The notes: a model not told the origin generated them from the letters alone. 64,000 nucleotides of DNA from CAZGLR01 sp964526635 (GCA_964526635.1 CAZGLR010000004.1:1-64000), one strand, 5' to 3'; positions 28,574-38,971 are shown, counted from the stretch's first letter. A program made the numbers and translations.

Positions 28574-29495
28574 AGACGATTTCCAGCAGGAGGCGGCCAA
28601 CGGCATCAAGCGACTCAGGACTGCATTTATCAGGCGTATCGGCGATGGTATGCCAGGCGTCGTAGTCGAAGTCGATCAGGACTACAGCGGGGATCCCGGC
28701 GCCAATTAATGGAATATGGTCATCGATGATCTCGTCCTGGCGGCCGGGTTGAAATTGTTCCAGTTCCAGACGGGCGGCGGTTTCGAAAATCATATCGTTG
28801 AGTTTCGGATGATGCCGATCCGAGAACACCTCCCGCGTGATAACCAGATCGCTGTCGCCGATCATGTCGATTACGATGCCGAATTCGTAGTCGGTTTCAT
28901 TGGTGCGGGCGAAATACGTCGATCCGATCAGGTACTGGTCGATTTTCCCCGGCGGGCCATAGTCTTCGGCATCGAAAAGGACCAGGTCAACGCCGACTGC
29001 CGGAGGTGTTTTTATCATCAACTCGGCCAGGTGCAACAATACGGCGGTACTGGAGGCGCCATCGTTTGCGCCCGGAATCGGCTGATGCCGTTTGGCGGGA
29101 TCGGGATCGTAGTCGGCCCGCGGCCGGGTATCATAATGCGATCCCAGCAGGATACGCTTGGGGGTATCCGGATTTATATGCAAAATCCAGTTCACCAATG
29201 GGATGGAATCATCCTGCATGTAATCATAATAGAAAAACGGTTGCCGGGTCAATTTGACGCCGATCGAATCGGCAAAGTTCCTTACGAGGGCATGAAAAGT
29301 ACGCCATCCGGGCGATTCGGGATTGCGCGGACCCATTTCGCATTGCCGTTCAAGTAATGCAAATGCCCGGTCGGCATCGAATTCGGGCGGTTCAACCGTC
29401 GGCCCCGATGCGCAGGAGATAAGCGCCAAAAGACCGAGACTGAAAAGGGCGATTATACCCGTGCGCCGGATGTTGCGTGTTTTAATAAGATTCAT
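28563..29495 (-). CDS. Glutaminyl-peptide cyclotransferase-like M28 family lipoprotein
   Basis: Zinc-dependent M28-type protein closest to bacterial glutaminyl cyclases, which turn N-terminal Gln into pyroglutamate. About 310 residues from ATG 29495. A lipoprotein signal ends in LISC (Cys28), so it is membrane-anchored. Zinc and active-site motifs in order: GSHYDTRP, GANDGASSTAVLLHLAE (Asp ligand), LFDAEDYG (Glu-Asp pair), IDMIGDSD, and DYDAWHTIADTPD (His ligand). DAEDYG with the WHT..D tail fits cyclases better than aminopeptidases. It lies 48 bases after sprA, overlaps selA by 11 bases, and so links a secretion gene to the sel operon. Aminopeptidase activity is the alternative. Confidence 0.8.
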   Translation of the reverse strand: MNLIKTRNIRRTGIIALFSLGLLALISCASGPTVEPPEFDADRAFALLERQCEMGPRNPESPGWRTFHALVRNFADSIGVKLTRQPFFYYDYMQDDSIPLVNWILHINPDTPKRILLGSHYDTRPRADYDPDPAKRHQPIPGANDGASSTAVLLHLAELMIKTPPAVGVDLVLFDAEDYGPPGKIDQYLIGSTYFARTNETDYEFGIVIDMIGDSDLVITREVFSDRHHPKLNDMIFETAARLELEQFQPGRQDEIIDDHIPLIGAGIPAVVLIDFDYDAWHTIADTPDKCSPESLDAVGRLLLEIVYDQ

Positions 29496-29543
29496 GCCTG
29501 AAAAAGTAGGTTGCGGCCGGGTAAAGGTCAAACTGTTTTTGTC

Positions 29544-32500
29544 TTAAAAGCGCATCTCGACCGACATCCGCAGTTCCCGGGTATGCCGCTTGGTCTGTGT
29601 CGCCAGGTCATTAGTATCCTGCCAGCGGGCGTCGAGACTGCCCTTGATAGTTGAGGAAAAGCTGTAGGTCAGCGACGGATGAATATCCAGACTGGTTCTC
29701 TTGGAGCGTTCGAGAAAGGCAAAATCGGTAGTCGGCCCGGCTTCCTCATCGCGGGTGACTTTATAGCTGACATCGAGGCCCATCGTCAATGTTGACTGGA
29801 ACTTGACCCTGCCAAAAAGCGGCAGTTTGATACCCAATGGATTGCGGTAACTGTAGCTGGTGCCGAAGACAATGCTGTTGGAATACGATTTAACTGTCTT
29901 GCTGACACCACCGGAAGACTTATTGTATTGCCAGGTCGTGGTTATCGACGATTCATATCGGAAGCTGGTTTTGAGTGACTTAAACGGGGCGAATGAAATC
30001 GATACCAGCGGCGAGAACGCCTTTCGCTCGGATTCGGACTGAATATAGTCCGACTCAGTCTGGATTCTCGATTCGAAGGTCCGGGAGTAACTGCTCGACG
30101 GCGACAATTCATTGATCAGCGTGCCGAGAATCCATAGTCCCTTAACACTGCGGAAACTGAAGCGTACTTCCGGCCATTTTTCGGTTTCATTACGATAGGG
30201 CGTTCCCTGGAAGGTCTCACTGATCGATTTCGAGTAAGAGAAATCGGTCGTGACACCTCGGAATATCGAAAGCCCCGATCCGGCTGTAAATGCTTTATTT
30301 ACATTTCGGGTCTTTCGAATAGTACCCCGGAATCCGGAAACTTCGCCCGCACCGGGATCGTCGGTGAGACCTAATCGGAAAAGCATTGACGCTTTATCGG
30401 CCAGCGCCGGGTAAGTTTGGTCTTCACTGAAGGTAATCGAAAAGTTCGGCGATTTGACAGCGTCGGTAATATAGCGAACCCCGGTCAGGACAGTCTTGTA
30501 AGCATCGGAAAAGACAGAGCCTGATTCACTACGACTGGCCTTGCGCCGGGTATTGTTGGTGCCGAAGAATTTATCCAGAAGAAATGAAAAATCAGCCCCG
30601 GCGGTCGTTCGCAAACCTGCATTGTAATAGAACGAGGAATCGGAATTGATAGTCAGATTGTCATTGTACCGTGCCGAGTAGTTGAACTTATGGGTCAGGA
30701 ACTTAAACAGGTTTGGCGTATAAGCGCCTGTAAAGTTCTGGTTATAATTGTTTTCGACACCCAGCTTGAATTCCCGCGGTTTAAAGAACGTCAGGTTGAG
30801 CGTTTCGGGATCGCTCAAATCGCGTTTGGTGGTAAAGCTGTATGATCCGCTCAGGTTGTCGAAGATTTTGAAGCTGGCATTAAGGGTTCCCGTGAAATCT
30901 TTTCTCAGCGATACCGGATTGGTCCCGTTCTGATTCAAGGAATTAGAAAAAGAACCATTGAACGATCCCGACACCGTCAGTTTCGTCGGATAAAGATAGA
31001 GCCGTGTCTTATGCAGATTAAACGGCGACCAGAGCAATTTGAGCCATGAGAGCGGCGCTATTGTCGGCGGCTTGTTCAGCGACATATTATAATTGGCCTG
31101 TGCCGTGTAGCTTTCGCTGAAACTGTATGGCCGGGTTGGTGAACGGCTCTCAGTGACATTATAGCTGAACGATGGCGCCGTACGACTCAACAGCACTTCG
31201 TAGAGCAGATTGTTCGGCTTTTTATTAAAACTGATACTGGCCCGGAAGCCCTTGTTAATCGAGAGAGTCGTCTCATCGTCTTTGAATTCTTCCGGTACCG
31301 TTATATCCGAATTCGCTTCCAAAAGCGGCTCATCGCGGCTTTGCGCCCAGTTGAAGCTGACCGGCAGTTTCATTTCCCATGATCGCGGGAAAAGGCTGTG
31401 AAGGTTGACTGTTCCGGAGAAGGCGTAATTGGTTCTGGTTTTTCCCGAACCGAGATTATCAGCAGCACCGCCCTTGGTGGCGCTGGATACGCCGCGATAG
31501 AAGGCATCCTGATAGGACCATGAGCCATTATACGTCATCAGATCAGACAGGTTACCGCTGACTGAGAAGCGGGCGGCCACGCCACGGTCATCGCGCACGT
31601 CGGTCAGACGCAATTCGTTGACCCAGACATCGCTGGTGGCTGGATTGTTGGGATCAAGATTGACAACACCGACCGCGAAGTATTGGATACGCGTCAGGCT
31701 CGGATCGGTTCCCCGCTGGTTGATTTTCACCAGGTAGTTGCCCTCCTGACGAATCAGCGAGGAATCGGTGCCCTCTTCCCGATCCTTGAGAAGCCGTGCT
31801 TTCAGACCGGTGATTTCATCGAAGTCAATGACAACATTATTGGCCAGCCAGCCCGGTTGAAGGGTATCGCGGTATTCATAATAAGAGTTTTTGTCGGTGC
31901 CCATGCGAAGAAAGAAAAGTACCTTCTGACTGGCGATGTTCTCATCGCCATGGACAAACATTTCCAGTTTTCTATAGCCCTTGTAATTCTGTGCCCGGAA
32001 TAAAGTGCGCACGGCCAGACCGGTATCCGAAGCCAGGATCAATCCCGAGTCGGGATCATTGACCAGAATACCGGCGCTGAGATCCTTAAATGTCAGGAGT
32101 AACGACTGTTCTTTTTCCTGGATATTAGTCGCCTGATCAAAGAAGCCGGTGACGCCGGGCGGCGCTTCATATCCGCCATCGATTTGATTGTTGATGACCG
32201 CAACATCGAAAGTGGAATTACTGCGAAGCGAGTCAGCCAGGTACGTTGAGTCGGCCCAGGCGGTGGACACCAGATCCATTTGTGCAATTGTTATGTTTAG
32301 CGCCCCGCCAAAGGTCCTCGTATATTCGTTGCCGGCACTGTCGATCCAGAGACGGGCAAAACGGATGTTGGCCCAGTCGGGATTACCGATGATGGTATCC
32401 ATGGCGGTGACATCGCGCAGGGGAACACGAATAGTCCGCCAGCCGGTGTTCTCATCGCGGGTGCCGGGGACTTCAAAAAGCGTGTCGGATAAATTAATGC

Positions 32501-35500
32501 GGTAGGAAAAATAGTTATTGCCCTTTTCGACGCCATTGTACCCATTGATATCTTCTTCATCGGGACCGATCCGGTCACCGTCTTTCAGGTTCCCCTCGGT
32601 ACCGTTGACACCCCAGGGGAAGGTGGATTCATCCTCAACATTATAGTCGGAACTGATGTCATCGCCGCGATACTTGGCGATCCAGTTGTCACCCCCGGGA
32701 TCGGGATTGGTAACCGGATCGAAACCATACTCATTGTCATCGAAAACGCCATCGACCCCGGAATCCTCATTCTCGTCAAGAATATCATTTCCGTTTATGT
32801 CTTCGGTATTGGCAATATTGTCGCCGTTGATATCTTCCGAGATTTCACCGAGGTCGATATGCAGCACGCCAACATCACCGCGTACCCGCATTTCCAGCAG
32901 CTGGACGTTTTCAATCTGAGTAACAATCCCCTCGCTGAAAGCGCGCATCATACCGTTCCAGGAATTTTGAGGCGGGATTGTCACCGATGTGGTATCGATA
33001 AAGTGCAGGGTATCTTCACCCTGGATGGTCGAATCTTTGATCCGCTGGAAGTCAACCGGGGCATAGAACAGATCTAGGACTGTCCACCGGGTGTTGGCGG
33101 CGTTGATATCGGTGTTGAAGATTTCCTGCTGCGTCCAGACTCGAACTTTTTGTCCACTATATGGATTATACCAGGCAAAATCGCCCCGTTCGGTTTGCCG
33201 GTCGGACAGTTGTACCGGCCTTGAGGCTTTGGTCCAAACATTACTCTGAATACCCAGTGAATAGCTGTCGAGTGAACCCTCGAAATCGTCGATAAAGGCC
33301 TGATCTTCGACATTGGGTTCCGGCAGCGATTGCGCCACCTCACCCGAAAGCTGCACATAGGAATCGGATGTTGCCCGCACCAGCGGCAGGGCGTCGACCA
33401 GGTTGGTCAGCAAATCACTTTTGAAGCGATACGACAGGTCGGCATCCCAGACGAATATCTTCGAGGTTTCTTCGCCGACTTTGGGTTTACGGTTGGTCGT
33501 CTTATCCGACTTAAACAGGAGTGTCGTTCCCAACTGAAAATCACGGTTGGGAGAATACTCCATGCGCGTCCCCAGTAATGTTTTCTGGGAAATACTGAAA
33601 AATGGCGCCGTTTCGAACATGACCGACAAGTTCGAAATATCGCTGGTGTAAGCATCATCGAGAAGTGTGAGCGTCCCGAAATCATAGTCGATATTATAGT
33701 CGGCGCCCTTTTGCAGCCGTTTGCCATTGTGCGTGATGACTTCCGAGCCCTCGATGATATTGGTGGCGTTCAGCCGTATCTGCGACTGGCCGACGGTCGA
33801 GCCGGCGCTGACGGTCATATAATATTTTGATTCGCCTGTAATAGTACTAAAATTATTATCGTCATATAATACTGAGACAGTCTCCTCGGGGTACACCGAA
33901 TCGCCAGTAACAGAATCGACGACAAACGCCTGCGCCGGATCAAAGGGATGCCGATCGGGAAAAACCAGGAGTCCCAGCACCGGATCAATCAGGGCTGTTG
34001 TCTGATCAATGATACCGTCGGGAATCGGCTGTCCGTTTGTATTCTGCAGATCGAGACCGAAAATCTGGAGATAGGGTGTACCATCCTGTTCGACCGGGTG
34101 ATCGTCCTGTGGGGTATTACCAACCAGTTTGGCCCGACGGATAGTAACTGTAACCTCATCGATATCAATATTTCGCGCTCCCAGCGAATAGACATTGCGC
34201 CATTCGTATTCCCACAAATTGGGACTGGGCACATTGGTGTAAATTTTCGGCTTGATCAGTTTCAGTCTCAGGGTATCGCCGGAAACGTCACCGATGGTGT
34301 CAATATACGATGCTCCGCCACGACGCCGCAGCACCCGCATGTAAACACCGAGGGTATGATTAGATTGCGGTCCTGAACCGAGGAATTGAAGGTAATAACT
34401 GCTCGGGTTGATATAGTATTCTTCTTCCGGGATCAGCTCGAAAAATTCATTGAATTGCGTCAGGTTGGTATCGGCCAGGGTATCGAGCGGATCAAGGTAG
34501 CAATAGGCCGGAAAGCGGCCGACTTTGTCTTCAGCGCGTGTGGGTTCATCATCGATATAGACGATCGCTTCGAGAATCGAGTCGCCGAGGAATTGATCGG
34601 TACGCGGTATGAAGTCGACCGGCCGGGTTTCCGGCGGGCCAAAGAGGGAGTCATAAATCGGGCGATTAGTGCGCCATGGCAGACGACCCAGATCATAGAA
34701 CATCCGCTTGGCGTAATTGATATCCTGGATCACCTTTTCGGTGGCGGCCGAACTCCCGGCGGCGATTTCAATCGTCTCGGTCGAGCCCTTTTCCTGCGAA
34801 GCGATCGCGGTGATCGAGACATCCGCGATCTGGGCGGTAGCCTTGATGCCAAAAAGCCCCTGTACGCGAGTTGAATACTGCAGGAACTGGGTGGCCGGCA
34901 GGTTCAGGGTGGTGTTACCGAGTTCGACGGCCTGGAGGATTTCATCCTCCTCACCCTGGTACCGGAGAATCAGGCGGTTGGCCAGCGGGATATCGCTGCG
35001 GGAATCCTGACTGACTTTGACCGTAATTTTCGAGCCGATCGTCCCGGTAATATCGTACCGGTAAATCTGTTCCATCTCGAGGCTGGGGAATTTGGACTGG
35101 CGGTTTAGAGCAGACTGGGTCTTATCGGACCATTGTGACCGTCCGGCAAAAGTGATTTTCTGGAAGCCGGATACTTTGAGACCGGCGCCGCCCTCGCCGA
35201 AGATCGATTCGAACGTGCGTGACCTGATCGGGATGGAAATCTGAAACAACCCGCCGGCTTTTTTCTGTTCTTCTCTCTTCAGCGAGGCAAGTTGAGACTG
35301 CCGGGAGAAGTTATTTAACGAATACTGAATACGGCGATCACGGAAATCACTGATCGGCATGGTTACCGGGACCAGTCCCAGGTCTTTTTTAATTCTTTCG
35401 GTTATCGTAACGGTACGGTCTTCATAATCGAAATCGTACTCGAAGGTTTTTTTCTGCCGGTTCGGATCAAGCGGGTAGCCATAGTTCGGTTCAAGACTGA

Positions 35501-35663
35501 ATATGAAATCGGGGACTTCGGTCGGAAATGATGAAAAACGCGTAGGTGGCACATCCAGAGTTGCCTCGAATGCGGGGGGCGCACCATGAACGGGCAGGCA
35601 ACAACACAGGACTGTCGCAGCCGTAATCAGGAGAAATCGTAATGTAAAACGCGCACAGATCAT
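29544..35663 (-). CDS. sprA: SprA-type outer-membrane translocon (type IX secretion)
   Basis: Very large outer-membrane beta-barrel of the SprA/Sov family, which in Bacteroidota forms the conduit of the type IX secretion system. 2039 residues, shorter than the ~2400 of Flavobacterium. A signal peptide occupies residues 1-27. SprA-type elements: VELGNTTLNLPATQF (~244), GKRLQKGADYNIDYDFGTL (~645), Asp/Asn-rich repeats at ~940-980 resembling calcium loops (DINGDN, DINGND), and a long C-terminal region of alternating Ser/Thr and aromatic strands ending in VEMRF with terminal Phe. No Shine-Dalgarno is seen at ATG 35663. murB lies 66 bases upstream; the cyclase gene 48 bases downstream. No other type IX component is recognised here. 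Confidence 0.9.
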   Translation of the reverse strand: MICARFTLRFLLITAATVLCCCLPVHGAPPAFEATLDVPPTRFSSFPTEVPDFIFSLEPNYGYPLDPNRQKKTFEYDFDYEDRTVTITERIKKDLGLVPVTMPISDFRDRRIQYSLNNFSRQSQLASLKREEQKKAGGLFQISIPIRSRTFESIFGEGGAGLKVSGFQKITFAGRSQWSDKTQSALNRQSKFPSLEMEQIYRYDITGTIGSKITVKVSQDSRSDIPLANRLILRYQGEEDEILQAVELGNTTLNLPATQFLQYSTRVQGLFGIKATAQIADVSITAIASQEKGSTETIEIAAGSSAATEKVIQDINYAKRMFYDLGRLPWRTNRPIYDSLFGPPETRPVDFIPRTDQFLGDSILEAIVYIDDEPTRAEDKVGRFPAYCYLDPLDTLADTNLTQFNEFFELIPEEEYYINPSSYYLQFLGSGPQSNHTLGVYMRVLRRRGGASYIDTIGDVSGDTLRLKLIKPKIYTNVPSPNLWEYEWRNVYSLGARNIDIDEVTVTIRRAKLVGNTPQDDHPVEQDGTPYLQIFGLDLQNTNGQPIPDGIIDQTTALIDPVLGLLVFPDRHPFDPAQAFVVDSVTGDSVYPEETVSVLYDDNNFSTITGESKYYMTVSAGSTVGQSQIRLNATNIIEGSEVITHNGKRLQKGADYNIDYDFGTLTLLDDAYTSDISNLSVMFETAPFFSISQKTLLGTRMEYSPNRDFQLGTTLLFKSDKTTNRKPKVGEETSKIFVWDADLSYRFKSDLLTNLVDALPLVRATSDSYVQLSGEVAQSLPEPNVEDQAFIDDFEGSLDSYSLGIQSNVWTKASRPVQLSDRQTERGDFAWYNPYSGQKVRVWTQQEIFNTDINAANTRWTVLDLFYAPVDFQRIKDSTIQGEDTLHFIDTTSVTIPPQNSWNGMMRAFSEGIVTQIENVQLLEMRVRGDVGVLHIDLGEISEDINGDNIANTEDINGNDILDENEDSGVDGVFDDNEYGFDPVTNPDPGGDNWIAKYRGDDISSDYNVEDESTFPWGVNGTEGNLKDGDRIGPDEEDINGYNGVEKGNNYFSYRINLSDTLFEVPGTRDENTGWRTIRVPLRDVTAMDTIIGNPDWANIRFARLWIDSAGNEYTRTFGGALNITIAQMDLVSTAWADSTYLADSLRSNSTFDVAVINNQIDGGYEAPPGVTGFFDQATNIQEKEQSLLLTFKDLSAGILVNDPDSGLILASDTGLAVRTLFRAQNYKGYRKLEMFVHGDENIASQKVLFFLRMGTDKNSYYEYRDTLQPGWLANNVVIDFDEITGLKARLLKDREEGTDSSLIRQEGNYLVKINQRGTDPSLTRIQYFAVGVVNLDPNNPATSDVWVNELRLTDVRDDRGVAARFSVSGNLSDLMTYNGSWSYQDAFYRGVSSATKGGAADNLGSGKTRTNYAFSGTVNLHSLFPRSWEMKLPVSFNWAQSRDEPLLEANSDITVPEEFKDDETTLSINKGFRASISFNKKPNNLLYEVLLSRTAPSFSYNVTESRSPTRPYSFSESYTAQANYNMSLNKPPTIAPLSWLKLLWSPFNLHKTRLYLYPTKLTVSGSFNGSFSNSLNQNGTNPVSLRKDFTGTLNASFKIFDNLSGSYSFTTKRDLSDPETLNLTFFKPREFKLGVENNYNQNFTGAYTPNLFKFLTHKFNYSARYNDNLTINSDSSFYYNAGLRTTAGADFSFLLDKFFGTNNTRRKASRSESGSVFSDAYKTVLTGVRYITDAVKSPNFSITFSEDQTYPALADKASMLFRLGLTDDPGAGEVSGFRGTIRKTRNVNKAFTAGSGLSIFRGVTTDFSYSKSISETFQGTPYRNETEKWPEVRFSFRSVKGLWILGTLINELSPSSSYSRTFESRIQTESDYIQSESERKAFSPLVSISFAPFKSLKTSFRYESSITTTWQYNKSSGGVSKTVKSYSNSIVFGTSYSYRNPLGIKLPLFGRVKFQSTLTMGLDVSYKVTRDEEAGPTTDFAFLERSKRTSLDIHPSLTYSFSSTIKGSLDARWQDTNDLATQTKRHTRELRMSVEMRF

Positions 35664-35729
35664 AGTATTTCTTATTTGTGCTGTTACTCAATCATTGTCT
35701 GTGCGTCGATACGACCTCCTGGCTTTGAG

Positions 35730-36656
35730 TTAAAACGCACCGATACTCATGACTTCTTCCTGGAGTTCGATATTGAATTTCTCCAGCACTTTCCTTTTCA
35801 ATGTATCGGCCAGCATGCGAATATCTTTCGAGGTCGCATGCCCTGTATTTATAATAATATTGGCGTGTTTTTCAAAGACTTTGGCGCCGCCGATTGAAAT
35901 TTCTTTGGCCCCGACTTCATCGAGCAATTTGCCGGCCGGGAGTTTGCCGTTGGGCTGCGAGGGATCCTCGATGTTCTTGAAGAAACATCCGGCTGAATTC
36001 GGAATGGTCGGGTGCTTTTGACAGCGAAGCTGACGAATCTCATCAACGCGGCGTGCGATATCGATCTGTTTCCCCGACTGGAGAGTGAAGCGTGCGGTGG
36101 CGACAATTTCATGCGTCACCTTCAAGTACGAATGCCGGTACTGGAATTTGAAATAGGTATTGTCTGCAGTGCGCCGATCTCCCGACCGGTCAACAAGTTC
36201 CGCATCGCTCAACACCGAACTGATCTGACTGCCAAAGGCACCGGCGTTGCCATAGACAGCACCGCCGACAGTACCCCAGATGCCGGCTCCAAACTCCAAA
36301 CCAGTCAGCGAGTGTTCAGTCGCAAAATCCACCAGTCGATCCAAATCCTCTCCGGCGCCACATATAATATCGTCAGCTTGTACCCGCAAGCCCATGATAG
36401 AGTTCCGAATGATCAAGCCGCGAAAACCGTCATCACTGATCAACAGATTGCTGCCGCCGCCAATGACGAAGTACGGAATACCCAGTTCGGCGGCCAGTTT
36501 CAATGCTGAAGATAACTCGTCAGCAGTGGAAATATTCACAAAAATATCAGCAGGTCCGCCGGTCCGGTAGGTAGAATACGGCGCCAGTGGCTGGTCATAT
36601 TGCACCCGGCCGATATAGCGATCGGCAAAGCCCTTATATACAGTTTCTACGGTCAT
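35730..36656 (-). CDS. murB: UDP-N-acetylenolpyruvoylglucosamine reductase
   Basis: FAD enzyme making UDP-MurNAc in peptidoglycan synthesis. 308 residues. Motifs: LAPYSTYRTGGPADIFV, FVIGGGSNLLISDDGFRG, EFGAGIWGTVGGAVYGNAGAFG, FQYRHSYLK, and NSAGCFFKNIEDP (active-site Ser replaced by Cys as in many type II-like enzymes). No Shine-Dalgarno precedes ATG 36656. The 230 bases up to recG (36657-36886) contain no gene; a TTGCAT element and A/T-rich stretch there may include the promoter but nothing is convincing. Confidence 0.96.
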   Translation of the reverse strand: MTVETVYKGFADRYIGRVQYDQPLAPYSTYRTGGPADIFVNISTADELSSALKLAAELGIPYFVIGGGSNLLISDDGFRGLIIRNSIMGLRVQADDIICGAGEDLDRLVDFATEHSLTGLEFGAGIWGTVGGAVYGNAGAFGSQISSVLSDAELVDRSGDRRTADNTYFKFQYRHSYLKVTHEIVATARFTLQSGKQIDIARRVDEIRQLRCQKHPTIPNSAGCFFKNIEDPSQPNGKLPAGKLLDEVGAKEISIGGAKVFEKHANIIINTGHATSKDIRMLADTLKRKVLEKFNIELQEEVMSIGAF

Positions 36657-36886
36657 TCAAAACATCCATGGTAAAGATAGCATCTCAACCGGACATTGGC
36701 AAGCCCAAACAGAAAGATACCACTCAGTTATTTTATTGCAATGCAAAGCATTACACACTTTTTCGGAATCTCACCTTGAACCGTTTCGGTTATTTTATCT
36801 TGACCTGTAAATCGGTTGTACCTTTGCCATGATTCAGTTCGACGCGGCCGCTCCCGGGTGGTATCGCTATACTATTATACAAACGG

Positions 36887-38971
36887 TCAGGCGACATCGA
36901 TGAGATCGACCCGGAGAGTACTGATAATGGCGGCGTTTTTCAACAAAAATTGTATTGTCGGGCTTTTTTTCCCTTCAGAAGCAATCAGTGTTTTGGCCCA
37001 GTACGAGGCCCGGGCGACCAGATCCTGATCAGTGATGGGATTGGCCAGCCGGAATTCAGGGAGACCATGCTGCCTGATACCGAAGAACTCACCGGGACCG
37101 CGCAGTTCCAGATCCGCCTCGGCGATTTTGAACCCATCGGTGGTTGAGGCAAAATATTCCAGCCGCTTGCGGGCCATATCCGAGATAGGCGGATAGGCCA
37201 CCGCGACCGCCAGACCGGCCTTGTCTCCCCGGCCAACCCGGCCGCGCATCTGATGCAGTTGAGACAATCCGAAACGCTCGGCATGCTGTATGATCAGAAT
37301 AGTCGCGCCCGGGATATCAATACCTACTTCAATGACCGTCGTCGCAACGAGAATATCCAGTTTGCCATCGTGGAATTCCCCGATAATTTTGTCACGTTGA
37401 TCGGCCTTGACACGGCCGTGAACCAGCCCGATCCGCCTTCCCGGAAGAAGACCTTTCAGTTCTTCAAAACCCTCTTCGGCAGCCTGCAAATCCAATTTTT
37501 CCGATTTTTCGACCAGCGGAAATATAACGAAAACCTGATTTTTCCTGTCCAGCTCGGCGTCGATATACCTGTAAATATCGCCCAGCTTTGAGGCAGGGCG
37601 CCATACTGTGCGCACCGGTTTGCGGCCGGGCGGCAAATCCGGGATGGTCGACACATCCAGGTCGCCATAGAGCGTCAACGCCAGCGTGCGCGGAATCGGC
37701 GTGGCGGTCATCACCAGACGATCCGGCTGGCGACCCTTTTCGGCCAGCTTGCTGCGCTGCATGACGCCAAAACGGTGCTGCTCGTCAATAATGACCAGGG
37801 TCAAGTTTTCAAACTCGACACCCCTGCTGATCAGTGCGTGTGTCCCAAACAGGATATTGAGATACCCGGATCTCAGCCCGGCGATGATTTCCTTCTTCCC
37901 CGCCGCCGACAATGATCCGGTAAGCACCGCCGCATTGATCCCGGCCAGTTTGAGCGGCTTTTCCCAATTAGCGAAATGCTGCTCGGCCAGAATTTCGGTC
38001 GGGACCATGATCGCTGCCTGACCATCATTTTCAACCGCAAGTACTGCCGCCAATACCGCAACGACTGTTTTTCCTGAACCGACATCACCCTGCAGGAGGC
38101 GATTCATCGGCTTCGATGAGGTCATATCATCGACGATACTGCCTAACGCGGTTTTTTGACCGGGGGTAAGATCGAATGGCAAATTATCGATGACTTTGGT
38201 GAACAATTCGCCGGGACGCCGGCAGGTCCGCGCCTTGGTTTGTTCTTTATAATCAGAGCGCCGCTGCTGCAGCATGAGTTGAAGTGTTAGAAGTTCGTCG
38301 AATGCCAGACGGCGGCGGGCGCGCTCGGCGGCGGCCTCATCCGAGGGAAAATGAATATCAATCAGTGCAGTTTTGAGATCGGCTATCTGTTCGGCGGCGA
38401 TGATGTTTTCCGGCAGGACATCATCGATTTTATCGCGGACAGTATCGAGTGCCGCCTTGATCAACCGCCGAAAGACGCGCGATGACAGCCCCGCCTTTTG
38501 CAGTTCAGCCGTCAGGGGATATATCGGGACGATCCGTCCGGTATGGATCTGATCGTCGCCCTCGCCGCCGATAAACTCATACTCCGGATGCAGGATTTGA
38601 AAGCCCTGGAAGTAGGTGACTGTCCCGGTAACCGCCAGCTCATCGCCCTTTTTAAACTGTTTTTCAAGATATTTCCATCCGGCAAACCAGAGCAGCGAGA
38701 GGATGCCGGTGCCATCGTCAATAATCACCTCAAGGCGTGTTTTACCGCCGCGCAACAGGCCCTTGGCCCGGACCGTGCCAACCACTGTCTTGTAGTCGTT
38801 TTCCTGCAGCGAGGCGATCGTGGCGACTTGAGATCGGTCGATGTATCGGCGCGGCGTATACATCAGCAGGCGGGCGACGGTATCGACGCCATGGGCTTTG
38901 AGAATTTCGCCCCGCCTGGGGCCGACGCCCTTGAGATACTGGATATCGGTTGTCAGATCGAGTTCCGGCAC
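36887..38971 (-). CDS. recG: ATP-dependent DNA helicase RecG
   Basis: Branch-migrating helicase that remodels stalled forks and Holliday junctions. 694 residues. Wedge domain at the N-terminus (IQYLKGVGPRRGEILKAHG), then helicase motifs: GDVGSGKTVVA (Walker A), DEQHRFGV (DEQH box), TATPIPRTLALTLYGDLDVS, VATTVIEVGIDIPGA and QMRGRVGRGD. The start is GTG at 38971, where the wedge domain should begin, with no visible Shine-Dalgarno. Confidence 0.97.
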   Translation of the reverse strand: MPELDLTTDIQYLKGVGPRRGEILKAHGVDTVARLLMYTPRRYIDRSQVATIASLQENDYKTVVGTVRAKGLLRGGKTRLEVIIDDGTGILSLLWFAGWKYLEKQFKKGDELAVTGTVTYFQGFQILHPEYEFIGGEGDDQIHTGRIVPIYPLTAELQKAGLSSRVFRRLIKAALDTVRDKIDDVLPENIIAAEQIADLKTALIDIHFPSDEAAAERARRRLAFDELLTLQLMLQQRRSDYKEQTKARTCRRPGELFTKVIDNLPFDLTPGQKTALGSIVDDMTSSKPMNRLLQGDVGSGKTVVAVLAAVLAVENDGQAAIMVPTEILAEQHFANWEKPLKLAGINAAVLTGSLSAAGKKEIIAGLRSGYLNILFGTHALISRGVEFENLTLVIIDEQHRFGVMQRSKLAEKGRQPDRLVMTATPIPRTLALTLYGDLDVSTIPDLPPGRKPVRTVWRPASKLGDIYRYIDAELDRKNQVFVIFPLVEKSEKLDLQAAEEGFEELKGLLPGRRIGLVHGRVKADQRDKIIGEFHDGKLDILVATTVIEVGIDIPGATILIIQHAERFGLSQLHQMRGRVGRGDKAGLAVAVAYPPISDMARKRLEYFASTTDGFKIAEADLELRGPGEFFGIRQHGLPEFRLANPITDQDLVARASYWAKTLIASEGKKSPTIQFLLKNAAIISTLRVDLIDVA

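Noticed and set aside
36657..36886. A short peptide gene between recG and murB
   Set aside because: Only frames of about a dozen codons without ribosome binding sites are found.
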